Of a stretch of DNA of 44,932 nt, positions 1 through 8,296 are shown piece after piece. Each line of letters opens with the position of its first letter. The stretch's first letter is position 1. Made by a program: the position numbers and the translations under genes. The notes beneath the pieces were generated by a model that ran no database searches, had not been told where the DNA came from, and was given only the letters and a program-made list of their open reading frames with translations. The stretch is taken from assembly GCA_022446965.1 (NCBI GenBank), contig JAKVBV010000018.1, positions 1 to 44,932 of the forward strand. Direction: 5' to 3'. Source of the stretch: Phycisphaerales bacterium (GTDB lineage Bacteria > Planctomycetota > Phycisphaerae > Phycisphaerales > SM1A02).

Positions 1-1
1 G

Positions 2-400
2 TTGATCTACGCAAACGTGGCTGCATTCAAGGGACCGAACTTCGATATCGTCGGCCTCCTCGAAGCCAAGACAGAGTTACAAGGGCTGCAGCACACACGG
101 GTCACCGACGCTAAACAGATGGGCGCCAATGCGATGATTGTCCGCATCGAAGAGTCCGAAGCCGCCAAGTTGCTGCACACCGCGCAGTGGTATGAGCGCA
201 CAGGCAATCCCATTGCAGCCGAAGTCACGGTGCGAGAACTGGTCCGGCGGTTCCCACGGACCAGCGCCTCGGCGGAGGCATTGCAGTGGATCCCAGCAGT
301 GCTCGCTCAACTGCCTCCAGCCGTACGTGACCGCACGCCGCCGTACGATCATCTTCGGGAACAGGTGCTCGGCCTCACGCAGGACACTCCCTCATCATGA
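2..400 (+). CDS. BamD-like tetratricopeptide protein, 3' end only
   Basis: The reading frame is open to the left window edge, so the N-terminus is missing and the TTG at position 2 need not be the start. The visible 132 residues contain a helical TPR-like stretch (around residues 55-95: AAKLLHTAQWYERTGN, then AEVTVRELVRRFPRTSAS). This is the 'cell in a path, same length, move on' pattern of BamD/YfiO and related outer-membrane assembly lipoproteins. The C-terminal 35 residues are Pro/Asp-rich and unremarkable. Its TGA overlaps the ATG of the following LptE-like gene (ATGA), so the two are translationally coupled. An outer-membrane biogenesis role fits that neighbour, but a generic TPR protein cannot be excluded because the signal peptide and the first repeats lie outside the window. 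Confidence 0.6.
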   Translation: MIYANVAAFKGPNFDIVGLLEAKTELQGLQHTRVTDAKQMGANAMIVRIEESEAAKLLHTAQWYERTGNPIAAEVTVRELVRRFPRTSASAEALQWIPAVLAQLPPAVRDRTPPYDHLREQVLGLTQDTPSS

Positions 401-906
401 GATGCATTGCATTGACCCTCTGTTCCGTGATGCTTGTTGCCTGTGCCGGCAACCCCACTACGGGATGGTCCACCGAATCGGCATGGCCGGATGATGTGCG
501 GACCATCGCCATCGAGGCCGTCAAGAACGACACGTATCACCGTGAAGTGGGACCAGAACTGACAAAGGCGCTCATCGAAGCTGTGGAGCGGCGAACCCCG
601 TTCAAGGTGACCGATGAACTCACCGCCGACACCCTGCTGACGGTGGAAATCACCGACGTCGAGCTGTCATCGATCGCCCAGTCGGCCTACACGCGGCTTG
701 ATCAGGAAGTGCTGGTGCAACTGACCATCGACTGGCGTTGGGAAGACCTCGACGACAGCCGCCTGCTCGCTGGCAGTCGGGGTTTTTCAGGGAATGGGCT
801 GTTTGTCGCCACCGCACCCTCGAATGAGCCGATCCAAGTGGGGAAGCGTCAGGTGGCCAATCGTCTTGCAGAGGATCTCGTCGATCGCATGCATGCCGCC
901 TGGTAG
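397..906 (+). CDS. lptE: LptE-family LPS-assembly lipoprotein
   Basis: This 169-residue protein starts with a lipoprotein signal (MRCIALTLCSVMLVAC, lipobox LVAC at Cys16), followed by a domain with the look of the LptE/'LPS-assembly lipoprotein' family. It has a TIAIEAVKNDTYHREVGPEL segment, a long amphipathic helix ending in ALIEAVERRTPFKV, then beta-strands (TLLTVEITDVELSS, DQEVLVQLTIDWRW) and a C-terminal helix (VANRLAEDLVDRMHAAW). LptE plugs the LptD barrel that delivers LPS to the outer leaflet. The ATG overlaps the upstream stop codon, so it is the second gene of an envelope operon. No lptD is in view. The family call rests on pattern recognition of a divergent family. Start and strand are secure. 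Confidence 0.7.
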   Translation: MRCIALTLCSVMLVACAGNPTTGWSTESAWPDDVRTIAIEAVKNDTYHREVGPELTKALIEAVERRTPFKVTDELTADTLLTVEITDVELSSIAQSAYTRLDQEVLVQLTIDWRWEDLDDSRLLAGSRGFSGNGLFVATAPSNEPIQVGKRQVANRLAEDLVDRMHAAW

Positions 907-954
907 AACCAAGGTGCACCCTCGGGAGTACCATGTACGCCTCGAGCTCAAGCG

Positions 955-3000
955 ATGACAGACCAACGCCCACCGGCCCCGAACCAAGATCCCAAACAAC
1001 CGGGCAATCAGCCCCCACCACGCCCCGCAGGGCGGGGATTGATGTCATGGGTGTTCATTCTGGGCCTGCTGGCCATCATGCTGGCGGTGGTGTCATCCGG
1101 GCAATCCGGGGCTGAAATCAAGTCGTGGAATGCCTTCAAGACGCTCGTCCACCCCGAAACGGGCCGCGTGCACTCCACACGCAACGACACCCCGGAGCCG
1201 CTGCTGGTCAAGAGCGACCGCGTCATCGCGATCATCGCCCCCAATACCGACGGCCTCAATGACACCGCCGAGCCTGCCCCGGTCTATGTGAAGATCGACT
1301 CGGGCAACCGCGACTGGTACACCACCCAGCTCGACGAGATGGGCGTGGACCACGCCACGGACACCGCCCAGAGCATCTGGACCCAGTTGCTGTACACCAT
1401 GGGGCCGTTCCTCCTGCTGGTGCTGTTGGTGTGGTTCCTCATCGCCCGATCCATGCGGTCGGCAGGCGGCGGTCCTGGCGGCATGCTGGGCAACTTTGGC
1501 AAGTCCAAGCACCGGGTCACCACCAAAGAAGCATCGACGGTGTCGTTCAACGACGTCGCAGGCATCGACGAGGCCAAGGAAGAGGTGCTCGAGATCGTCG
1601 AGTTCCTCAAGAATCCCAAGAAGTTCCAGCGCCTGGGCGGTCGCATTCCGCGCGGCGTGCTCATGGTCGGCCCGCCCGGCTGCGGCAAGACACTGCTCGC
1701 AAAGGCCATCGCCGGCGAAGCGGACGCCCCCTTCTTCTCGATCTCCGGCTCGGACTTCGTGGAGATGTTCGTGGGTGTGGGCGCCAGTCGCGTGCGTGAC
1801 CTGTTCAAGCAGGCCAAGGAAAACTCGCCCTGCATCATCTTCCTCGACGAGATCGATGCCGTCGGCCGCCGCCGTGGCAGCGGCTTCTCATCCGGCGGTC
1901 ACGATGAGCGTGAGCAGACACTCAACGCCATCCTCGTGGAAATGGACGGCTTCGAACAGACCGATCAGGTGATCGTGATTGCGGCCACCAACCGCAGCGA
2001 CGTGCTCGACCCGGCGCTGACCCGTCCTGGTCGATTCGATCGTCAGGTGCATGTGTCGCTGCCCGATCTCGAAGGCCGCATGAAGATTCTCGAAGTGCAC
2101 GCCAAAGAGATCACGCTGTGTCCCGAGGTCGACCTCGAACGCGTCGCCCGCGGCACACCGATGTTCTCAGGTGCCGATCTCGCTGCGCTCATCAATGAGG
2201 CCGCGATCCTCGCCACGATGCATGACAAGGATGCTGTCGACCAGGCCGACATGGAAGAGGCCCGCGACAAGATTCGCTTTGGTCGCGCTCGTCGCAGTCG
2301 CAAGATCGAAGAACAAGAACGCACCGCTACTGCGTGGCACGAAGCTGGCCACGCCGCCGTGCAGGCACTGCTTGACGACGCCGATCCAGTGCACAAGGTC
2401 ACCATCATTCCCCGCGGACAGGCCATGGGTGCCACGTTCAGTTTGCCGGAGAAGGACCGCTACGGATTCGGACTGGCCTATCTCAAGGCCACCCTCCGTG
2501 TGCTGTGCGCAGGCCGAATCGCCGAGGGTCGCAAGACCGGCGAAGTGAGCTCTGGCGCGGCCATGGACATCCAGATGGCCACCAACTACGCCAGGCACAT
2601 GGTGCTGGAATGGGGCATGTCTGAACGCCTCGGATTCGTGCGCTATGCTGGCACGGACACCCAGGAGGTTTACGTTCCGGAGAAGGACTATTCCCAGGAC
2701 ACCAATCGCATCATCGACGAAGAAGTGAAGGCCATCATCGATGCCGCGTACGCCGACGCCGAAACGATGGTGGACGAACATTGGGACAAGGTCTGTGCCA
2801 TCGCCGAAGCGCTGCTGCGATACGAAACACTGCAGAGCGCCGAAGTGACAACGCTCATTGAAGGCGGCAAACTCGACCGCCCCACCGTGGCTGATCTGCT
2901 CGACGCTGAACGCACCGAACCGTCGCCGTCCACCGACAAGGCGCCGCAGCAGGATGTCGATCCAGAACCAGGCGACGGCTTCATGCCCAGCCCGGCCTGA
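955..3000 (+). CDS. ftsH: ATP-dependent zinc metalloprotease FtsH
   Basis: FtsH is a membrane-anchored AAA+ protease that extracts and degrades damaged membrane proteins and short-lived regulators. The 681 residues show the full architecture: a Pro-rich cytoplasmic N-terminus (residues 1-25), TM1 (about 28-46), a periplasmic domain, TM2 (about 143-163, [11 protein letters not shown]), then the AAA domain. Walker A is GPPGCGKT at 239-246, Walker B is IIFLDEID, and the second region of homology contains RPGRFDRQV. The zinc site HEAGH is at 462-466. The C-terminal tail is Pro/Ser-rich. The ATG at 955 has no strong Shine-Dalgarno. TACCAT at 929-934 could be its -10, giving a leader of about 13 nt. 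It converges on the cupredoxin gene with only 4 bases between the stops. Family length is usual (600-700). Confidence 0.97.
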   Translation: MTDQRPPAPNQDPKQPGNQPPPRPAGRGLMSWVFILGLLAIMLAVVSSGQSGAEIKSWNAFKTLVHPETGRVHSTRNDTPEPLLVKSDRVIAIIAPNTDGLNDTAEPAPVYVKIDSGNRDWYTTQLDEMGVDHATDTAQSIWTQLLYTMGPFLLLVLLVWFLIARSMRSAGGGPGGMLGNFGKSKHRVTTKEASTVSFNDVAGIDEAKEEVLEIVEFLKNPKKFQRLGGRIPRGVLMVGPPGCGKTLLAKAIAGEADAPFFSISGSDFVEMFVGVGASRVRDLFKQAKENSPCIIFLDEIDAVGRRRGSGFSSGGHDEREQTLNAILVEMDGFEQTDQVIVIAATNRSDVLDPALTRPGRFDRQVHVSLPDLEGRMKILEVHAKEITLCPEVDLERVARGTPMFSGADLAALINEAAILATMHDKDAVDQADMEEARDKIRFGRARRSRKIEEQERTATAWHEAGHAAVQALLDDADPVHKVTIIPRGQAMGATFSLPEKDRYGFGLAYLKATLRVLCAGRIAEGRKTGEVSSGAAMDIQMATNYARHMVLEWGMSERLGFVRYAGTDTQEVYVPEKDYSQDTNRIIDEEVKAIIDAAYADAETMVDEHWDKVCAIAEALLRYETLQSAEVTTLIEGGKLDRPTVADLLDAERTEPSPSTDKAPQQDVDPEPGDGFMPSPA

Positions 3001-3004
3001 TCAC

Positions 3005-3814
3005 TCAGCAGTCGGAACCAAAGGCGCCAAGCAGTTCGAGGATGTCGTTCACATCGACGACACCGTCGTCAGTGATGTCTTCGGGGCAGTCACAGTCTTG
3101 ACCAAAGGTCGAGATGACGGCGAGCAGATCGTCGACATTCACTGTGCCGTTGCCGTCCACATCGGCCGGGCAGTCATTGCCGCTGCCAGCGACGGTGATC
3201 GTGCCGGTCATGCCCCACGTGCAATGTGGCTCGCAGAAGTAGTCGATCACGCCACCAGGATGATCCGCAGGCACGATGTACACGACCTGTGGGAACAAAG
3301 GTGTCAGCGGTTCTGAGAACTCACCTGAGTCCACACAGTCCACGCCAAACACGACATCATGCGTGCCGCCGGTGTTGTGCCACACGACCACATCGCCAGC
3401 GTTCACTTCAATATGGGCCGGGTCGAAGGAGAAGCCGTTGGTTTCCACCACATGCACGGCACCGGTGTTGATAAGCAGCGCACCGAACTGGTCACCGTTC
3501 ACACAGTGACCACCAACCCCGCAGTAGTACACGATCGCACCGGTAGCATCGACCGGCACTGTCCAGTCAAAGGTGGGGTTGCCGCCGGTGATCGGCGCGT
3601 AGAACACACCATCCTCATCACTGCACGGCACACCACTAGTGACATCGTGAGTGCCTCCCTCGCGAAACCAGTGAATGGTGTCGCCTGGCTGGACCACGGG
3701 ATACATAGGGTCGTAATAGGTGTTGCCGACACCGATGTTGATGGTGTCAGCAGTGCCTGCCGTCACACACACACCGGCCGTCATCACGGCTGCACTGATT
3801 GCGGCGATACGCAT
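3005..3814 (-). CDS. Secreted two-domain cupredoxin with dockerin-like tail
   Basis: This exported blue-copper-type protein has 269 residues. A Sec signal (MRIAAISAAVMTAGVCVTAGTA) precedes two plastocyanin-like domains (about 25-120 and 120-215). Domain 2 carries a complete type-1 copper set: His in GGTHDVVFG, then C-x2-H-x4-M in CEPHCTWGM. Domain 1 has the first His (GGTHDVTSG) and Cys/His in YYCGVGGHC but Gln/Asp where Met is expected, so its copper site is probably altered or lost. Residues about 218-269 form a dockerin-like tail with two calcium loops (DVDGNGTVNVDDLL and DITDDGVVDVNDILELL). The ATG at 3814 is preferred over an upstream start because it has a good GAGGAGA Shine-Dalgarno and begins the signal peptide. 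Likely role: extracellular or periplasmic electron transfer or copper binding, anchored by the tail. Confidence 0.85.
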   Translation of the reverse strand: MRIAAISAAVMTAGVCVTAGTADTINIGVGNTYYDPMYPVVQPGDTIHWFREGGTHDVTSGVPCSDEDGVFYAPITGGNPTFDWTVPVDATGAIVYYCGVGGHCVNGDQFGALLINTGAVHVVETNGFSFDPAHIEVNAGDVVVWHNTGGTHDVVFGVDCVDSGEFSEPLTPLFPQVVYIVPADHPGGVIDYFCEPHCTWGMTGTITVAGSGNDCPADVDGNGTVNVDDLLAVISTFGQDCDCPEDITDDGVVDVNDILELLGAFGSDC

Positions 3815-3881
3815 GGTCGTCGTCTCCTCTCCCGCCCACGACCGTGTCACAGGTTAGTTGTTCAAAGCCGAACATCCAAGC

Positions 3882-5312
3882 CTAATCGCCCTGGGGCTCC
3901 ACGCCAGCAGAAACCTCGCCATCGCCAGGCGAATGCCCTTCATCTGGGGCCTCAGCGGGGTCCAGAAGACGCTTGCGTCGCAGCACCTCGTGATAGTGCC
4001 CAGCGAACCGGTGGGCCTCGTCACGAATGGCCTGGCACAGCTTCAATGCCGGATTCGTGCGGCCCAGCCGCAACGGCGCGGTGGCATCCTGTACCCACAG
4101 CACCTCTTCCTTCTTGGCCAGTGCCACCACCAGCGGCGGTTGGTGTGCCATCCGGGCGAATGCCTCGAGCGCCGCACCAAGTTGCCCCTGTCCGCCGTCG
4201 ATCAGAATGAGATCGGGAAACAAGGCCTGCCCCTTGCCGGCCTCGGCGTAGCCGCGGGCGACCACTTCACGCATTGATTGAAAGTCATCATTGCCGGCGG
4301 TGCGAATTCGATAGCGTCGATAGGCCGTCTTGCATGGGCGCCCATCAATAAAGCACACCTTGGCGCCCACGGTGCCCGTGCCCCCAAGATGCGCGATGTC
4401 GATGGCTTCCATCGATCGAATGGCAACGTCAGCCCCGAATACTCGATTGAGCGATCGCATCGACGAGGCCGGATCTGTGGCGAACACGGTGACTTCCGGT
4501 TGCCAGTCCTGCCCGGGCTCAGCGGTTCGTTCACGCTCGTCAAGCTTCTCGATGGAGTGCAGTTGATCGCGAAAGCATGCGGCGCGTTCATAGTCTTGCG
4601 CCGCCGACGCCTCGTCCATGTGCTGCTGCAGTTCCTTCATCACCTGCGATCTCTGCGAGCCGATGAAGCGCTGCAGTCGTTTGATGTCGGCCTTGTAGTC
4701 GGCCACCGCAATATGATCGGCACACGGCGCTGAACATTGGTCAATCGCGTGTAACAAACACGGGCGAAAAGACCTGTTGTTCGGATCACCCGTCTTGATG
4801 TCCAGATGGCACGTGCGGAACTTGAAGATGCGCTGCATCACCCGTACGGCTTCTCGCAATGCACCGCTGCTGACGAATGGGCCATAGATCGTGGCCGACT
4901 TGAATTGCTTGTCTTGCGGAGTTCGGGTGACAAACACCCCAGGAAACTCATCACGCACCGTGACGGCGAGGTAGGGAAACGTGCGATCATCCGTAGAGAG
5001 CACGTTGTACTTGGGCTTGAGGTCCTTGATCAGACGGCTCTCCATGAAGACCGCCTCGGCCTCGCTGTCGGCCGGCACCGTGTCAATCGACGCGATCAAT
5101 TCAAGCATGGCCCCTTTGCGCGGGCCCAGATCCGTAGATGGCAGGAAGTACGACCGCACGCGATCACACAGCGACTTGGCCTTCCCGACGTAGAGCACCT
5201 GCTCCTGAGCATCCTTGAACAAATACACACCAGGCGCATTTGGCAGGGCCTTGGCGGCTTCCAAATGCCGTTCTCGCTGTTTTTCTTGCTCTGGAGTGCA
5301 ATCCGAAGACAT
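3882..5312 (-). CDS. uvrC: Excinuclease ABC subunit C, short form without HhH
   Basis: UvrC makes the 3' and 5' incisions in nucleotide excision repair. The 476 residues contain the GIY-YIG nuclease (about 25-105, GVYLF then LYVGKA), a Cys-rich linker (FRPCLLHAIDQCSAPCADH, about 185-205), a UVR UvrB-contact helix pair (about 225-260) and the RNase H-like 5' nuclease. The latter keeps its presumed catalytic triad: Asp305 (EAIDIAH), Asp372 (LIDGGQGQL) and His434 (AHRFAGHYH). The protein stops about 40 residues later in a Pro/Asp/Gly-rich tail, so the tandem helix-hairpin-helix that ends typical UvrC (about 600 residues) is absent. TAGGAT lies 9 nt before the ATG, suggesting a nearly leaderless mRNA. 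No uvrA or uvrB is nearby. An alternative is a Cho-like single-nuclease protein, but both nuclease domains are present. Confidence 0.93.
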   Translation of the reverse strand: MSSDCTPEQEKQRERHLEAAKALPNAPGVYLFKDAQEQVLYVGKAKSLCDRVRSYFLPSTDLGPRKGAMLELIASIDTVPADSEAEAVFMESRLIKDLKPKYNVLSTDDRTFPYLAVTVRDEFPGVFVTRTPQDKQFKSATIYGPFVSSGALREAVRVMQRIFKFRTCHLDIKTGDPNNRSFRPCLLHAIDQCSAPCADHIAVADYKADIKRLQRFIGSQRSQVMKELQQHMDEASAAQDYERAACFRDQLHSIEKLDERERTAEPGQDWQPEVTVFATDPASSMRSLNRVFGADVAIRSMEAIDIAHLGGTGTVGAKVCFIDGRPCKTAYRRYRIRTAGNDDFQSMREVVARGYAEAGKGQALFPDLILIDGGQGQLGAALEAFARMAHQPPLVVALAKKEEVLWVQDATAPLRLGRTNPALKLCQAIRDEAHRFAGHYHEVLRRKRLLDPAEAPDEGHSPGDGEVSAGVEPQGD

Positions 5313-5339
5313 GGTCAGACGATCCTATGCTGAACGCGC

Positions 5340-5368
5340 TTGGTCACGGGCCCGTGACTTGGTACGCT
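5340..5368 (+). promoter_or_regulatory. Sigma-70-like promoter with palindromic operator in spacer
   Basis: A -35 box TTGGTC (5340-5345) and a -10 box TACGCT (5363-5368) are separated by exactly 17 bases. A perfect 16-bp palindrome, GTCACGGGCCCGTGAC (5343-5358), overlaps the -35 and fills most of the spacer. Transcription would start near 5375 and read into the Cys-rich lipoprotein gene at 5464. The position suggests control by a dimeric regulator. No candidate regulator gene is adjacent. Confidence 0.6.
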
Positions 5369-5463
5369 GTTTGTCCCCCAATTCGGCATCGGGGTCTAAC
5401 CGCCAACTGGGGCAACGACCCCGATTCTCGGCCACCATCGGCCCACACCCTCTGGAGATGAAC

Positions 5464-5733
5464 ATGAAACTCTTTACGACAATGCTTGCCGCTGCCACGC
5501 TGGCTTTCGCCGCTGGCTGCGCCACCACCAACGATCAGGCCTCACTGGGCGCCGTCAGTGAGTCGAGTTCTTGCAGTGCCAAAACGGCCTGCTGTGGCTC
5601 CGACAGCTGCACGCCTGACAAGAAGAATGACAAGATGCCCTCACTGGGCGCCGTTGAAGCCAAAGCGAATAGCGGCTGCTGTGCGTCCAAGAAGGCTGCC
5701 GCCGAAGGTACTTGCCCCTTCAGCAAAGAATGA
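5464..5733 (+). CDS. Small Cys-rich lipoprotein with a duplicated motif
   Basis: This 89-residue lipoprotein has a signal MKLFTTMLAAATLAFAAGC with lipobox AAGC at Cys19, and the mature part carries nine further cysteines, several as CC pairs (TACCGSDSC, SGCCASKK, GTCPFSKE). A SLGAV block occurs twice (after QA and after MP), and the underlying 16-nt DNA is identical in both copies (CCTCACTGGGCGCCGT, near 5539 and 5639), so it looks like an internal duplication. The ATG at 5464 follows CTGGAG by about 8 nt. The gene is monocistronic: it has its own promoter (5340-5368) and a strong terminator (5768-5806). Metal or thiol buffering in the periplasm is a reasonable guess from the cysteines, nothing more. 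I do not recognise the family. Confidence 0.8.
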   Translation: MKLFTTMLAAATLAFAAGCATTNDQASLGAVSESSSCSAKTACCGSDSCTPDKKNDKMPSLGAVEAKANSGCCASKKAAAEGTCPFSKE

Positions 5734-5767
5734 CCGCGATATGTGATCGCGCCTGCATTTGCAGTTC

Positions 5768-5806
5768 ACGACGCCCTTGCACTATGCAAGGGCGTCGTTC
5801 TTTTTC
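5768..5806 (+). terminator. Rho-independent terminator
   Basis: A perfect 13-bp stem (ACGACGCCCTTGC, 5768-5780, with its complement at 5786-5798), a 5-nt loop ACTAT and a following TCTTTTTC tract make a textbook intrinsic terminator. It ends the lipoprotein transcript and insulates pyrC. Confidence 0.93.
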
Positions 5807-5845
5807 GCCCGTGTGATCCTGCAGGGTCGTACGTCGATGGCCGGA

Positions 5846-5851
5846 TAGAAT
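5846..5851 (+). promoter_or_regulatory. -10 box TAGAAT for leaderless pyrC
   Basis: TAGAAT lies 7 nt upstream of ATG 5859, so RNA should begin at or next to the start codon. The ATG at 5850 falls inside this hexamer and cannot be used on that transcript. No TTG-type -35 is seen at 16-18 nt. Confidence 0.6.
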
Positions 5852-5858
5852 GCACGTG

Positions 5859-7199
5859 ATGGACACCCTTCACACCTGCATTCGTGGCGGACGCGTGATC
5901 GACCCGGCCAGTGGCCTCGATTCCACGGCCGATGTGCTCGTTCACGGCGCCAAGGTGCAGGCCATCGGTGACAATCTCCAATGTCCTGATGATGCCCGTG
6001 TCATCGATGCCTCGGGCTGCATCGTCACGCCTGGCCTGGTGGACATCCACGTGCATCTGCGTGATCCCGACACGAGTGGGCATCACGAAGAGACCATTGC
6101 CAGTGGAACTGCGGCGGCCGCCGCTGGCGGCTTCACCACGCTGTGCTGCATGCCCAACACCACGCCGGCGATCGATACTCCACAGGTCGTGGCGAAGATC
6201 ATCGCCGACGCCACTGCCGCAGGGCACGCGGCGGTGTCTCCAGTGGCCTGTGGCACGATGGGTCGCAAGGGCACCGAACTGGCGCCGATCGATGCCCTGC
6301 TCGCTGCTGGTGCCGTGGGCATCTCGGACGACGGCGACGGCATCGCTGACGACGCCATGATGGCCGCCGTGCTTGAACGTGTCGCGGCCAACGACAGCAT
6401 CTTCATGCAGCACTGCCAGGATCCTGCGATGACCGTGGGCGCCGCAATGAACGCCGGCGACCTCGCGCGTGCCATGGGCGTGGGCGAATGGCCCGCAGCC
6501 GCCGAAGCAGCGATGCTCGCGCGTGATGTCGAGGTCAACCGCTCGATCGGCGCGCGTTATCACGCGCAGCATGTCACGTGCCGCGAAGCGATCGATGTGA
6601 TTCGCGCCGCTCGCGCCGAAGGCCAGCCCGTCACTGGTGAAGCGGCGCCGCACCACCTGCTGCTGACCGAAGAGGAATGCCGTGGCGGAAACACCATGGC
6701 CAAGGTGAATCCTCCGCTTCGCACCGCCGCCGATGTGCAGGCACTCCGCGAAGCGGTCGCCGATGGCACGATCACGGTGCTCGCCACCGATCATGCGCCG
6801 CACCCTGGCCAGTCCAAAGCCCGCGACTTTCAATCCGCGAGCTTCGGCATGACCGGCATCGAGTTCTGTCTGCCGCTGTACCGCGAGGCTCTCGTCGACT
6901 CCGGTGCCATCAGCTGGAGCCGGCTCATCGCCATGATGACCATCGAGGGGGCCCGGCTCACGGGCCTCGACACCGCTGGTGTTGGACGCCTGCAGGCCAC
7001 TGGTCGGGCCGACCTGACCGTGATCGATCCCGATGCCACCTGGCAGGTGGATCCGGCCACATTCCGCTCCAAAGGCCTCAATACGCCCTTCACCGGCCGT
7101 GCCCTGCGTGGCCGGGCCATCGCCACCATCGCTGGGGGCCGCCTCACGTGGTCGATGCTGGGGGATCGGGCCGGCGCAGGCATTGAGCCGGTGGCCTGA
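5859..7199 (+). CDS. pyrC: Dihydroorotase (type I)
   Basis: This enzyme closes carbamoyl aspartate to dihydroorotate, the third step of pyrimidine synthesis, in the cytoplasm. The 446-residue amidohydrolase shows the HxH zinc motif in VDIHVHLRDP (His64 and His66), a TMGRKG segment, SDDGD in place of the usual loop lysine region, QHC and the YHAQHVTC His, EAAPHHLLL, and the general-base Asp311 in ATDHAPH. The C-terminus has the AG.L..G..ADL-type ending (GRLQATGRADLTVIDPD) and the KGLNTPFTG block typical of dihydroorotases. ATG 5859 is preferred to ATG 5850 because the latter sits inside the -10 box. No other pyr gene is adjacent. The -35 of the downstream rpsB promoter lies inside its last codons. 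Confidence 0.93.
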   Translation: MDTLHTCIRGGRVIDPASGLDSTADVLVHGAKVQAIGDNLQCPDDARVIDASGCIVTPGLVDIHVHLRDPDTSGHHEETIASGTAAAAAGGFTTLCCMPNTTPAIDTPQVVAKIIADATAAGHAAVSPVACGTMGRKGTELAPIDALLAAGAVGISDDGDGIADDAMMAAVLERVAANDSIFMQHCQDPAMTVGAAMNAGDLARAMGVGEWPAAAEAAMLARDVEVNRSIGARYHAQHVTCREAIDVIRAARAEGQPVTGEAAPHHLLLTEEECRGGNTMAKVNPPLRTAADVQALREAVADGTITVLATDHAPHPGQSKARDFQSASFGMTGIEFCLPLYREALVDSGAISWSRLIAMMTIEGARLTGLDTAGVGRLQATGRADLTVIDPDATWQVDPATFRSKGLNTPFTGRALRGRAIATIAGGRLTWSMLGDRAGAGIEPVA

Positions 7200-7211
7200 A
7201 TCCACTAGAAT
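7183..7211 (+). promoter_or_regulatory. rpsB-tsf promoter
   Basis: TTGAGC (7183-7188, inside the end of pyrC) and TAGAAT (7206-7211) are 17 nt apart, the best sigma-70 match in the window. The predicted start is near 7218, leaving a leader of about 190 nt before the GTG of rpsB. Confidence 0.75.
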
Positions 7212-7217
7212 CCTCGA

Positions 7218-7407
7218 TCCTCCGCCGTTGGGCGGAGCCTTGTGTTTGGCCCGGTGTCCGTGTGTGGACGGCCCGTGCCTGATCTTCCTCGGCTGGTGTA
7301 CCAGCCCACCGGAAGCATCCCCCGGATGACGCGGGCACCACGCCCGATCCACACGCGTCATCGGTGATGCTGCACGACTGCGCGATCCGCGCAAAGGAAC
7401 ACGATCC
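7218..7407 (+). promoter_or_regulatory. Structured 5' leader of rpsB-tsf
   Basis: The 190-nt untranslated leader has three clear helices: a 5'-terminal hairpin CTCCGCC/GGCGGAG (7220-7237, GTTG loop), GGCTGG/CCAGCC with a TGTA loop (7291-7306), and a long arm pairing GATGACGCG (7325-7333) with CGCGTCATC (7354-7362), which encloses a GGGC/GCCC hairpin (7333-7345). AAAGGA just before the GTG serves as Shine-Dalgarno. S2 autoregulates rpsB through its leader in enterobacteria, so an autoregulatory r-protein leader is likely here. The fold itself is not one I recognise. Confidence 0.6.
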
Positions 7408-8256
7408 GTGTCCGACACCCTCGTTCAGGATCTGCTCGACGCCGGCATTCACTTCGGCCAGCGACGCAGCGGATGGAACCCCCGCATGAAGCCCTACATC
7501 TGGGGCCAGCGGAACCGAATTCACATCATCGACATCCGCGAAACGGTCAAGGGCCTGCTCACGGCTGGCAAGTTCATCGAGAAGACCGTGGCCGGCGGTC
7601 GCGACGTGTGCTTCATCGGCACCAAGCGACAGGCCAAGGGCGCTGTCGAGCAGAACGCCGCCGACGTGGGCATGCCTTGGGTCGTGGAACGCTGGCTCGG
7701 CGGCACGCTGACCAACTTCCGCACCATTCGTGAGCGGCTCAAGCGACTCATCGAACTCGAAAAGCTCGTCGAGAGCGGCGAGATCGAGTCGTACTCCAAG
7801 AAGCGTGCCTCGCAGCTGCAGCGTGAGAAGCGCAAGATCACGCGCAACCTGCAGGGCATCCGCAACATGAACAAGTTGCCCGGTGCCCTGGTCGTGATCG
7901 ACACGGCCCGCGAGGTCAACGCACTTCGCGAAGCCCGTACGCTTGGCATTCCCACCATCGGCCTGGTCGACACTGACGGCGACCCCAGTCTTGTCGATAT
8001 CCCGATCCCCGGCAACGACGACTCCATGCGCAGCATTGATGTGGTGATTCGCTACCTCACTGGCGCCGTGCGTGAAGGCATGTCCGGTCGCAAGGCCACC
8101 GCCGAAGGGGCCGACGACGCCGCCGCCGAGATGGTGGCCGCCGCATCCGAACGCAAGACAAGTGGTTCCCGCGCCGCCTTCCGTGGCGACGCCTCCGCTT
8201 CGGCCACCGCAACCGCCGAGCCGGACACCGAAACCCCCACCGAATCCGCCGAGTGA
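7408..8256 (+). CDS. rpsB: 30S ribosomal protein S2
   Basis: S2 bridges the head and body of the small subunit and is needed to recruit S1. The 282 residues match S2 throughout: LLDAGIHFGQRRSGWNPRMKPYI, the IIDIRETVKGL block, IGTKRQAKGAVEQNA, WLGGTLTNFRTI, LPGALVVIDTAREVNALREA and IPTIGLVDTDGDPSLVDIPIPGND. The last 55 residues or so form an Ala/Glu/Thr-rich extension beyond the usual core of about 230, with repetitive composition. It starts with GTG at 7408, 9 nt after AAAGGA. It is followed after 40 nt by tsf in the classic rpsB-tsf order and shares the promoter at 7183-7211. Confidence 0.97.
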   Translation: MSDTLVQDLLDAGIHFGQRRSGWNPRMKPYIWGQRNRIHIIDIRETVKGLLTAGKFIEKTVAGGRDVCFIGTKRQAKGAVEQNAADVGMPWVVERWLGGTLTNFRTIRERLKRLIELEKLVESGEIESYSKKRASQLQREKRKITRNLQGIRNMNKLPGALVVIDTAREVNALREARTLGIPTIGLVDTDGDPSLVDIPIPGNDDSMRSIDVVIRYLTGAVREGMSGRKATAEGADDAAAEMVAAASERKTSGSRAAFRGDASASATATAEPDTETPTESAE

Positions 8257-8296
8257 CCCGTCGGTCACCATTGATTCAATCTCTGGAGCGATACCT

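Noticed and set aside
5850-5858. ATG 5850 as the pyrC start
   Set aside because: It overlaps the -10 hexamer TAGAAT, so it would not be in the mRNA. ATG 5859 fits the family N-terminus.
5766-7418. 550-codon antisense frame opposite pyrC
   Set aside because: Dihydroorotase is unambiguous on the plus strand. The minus frame is a GC-driven shadow without family motifs.
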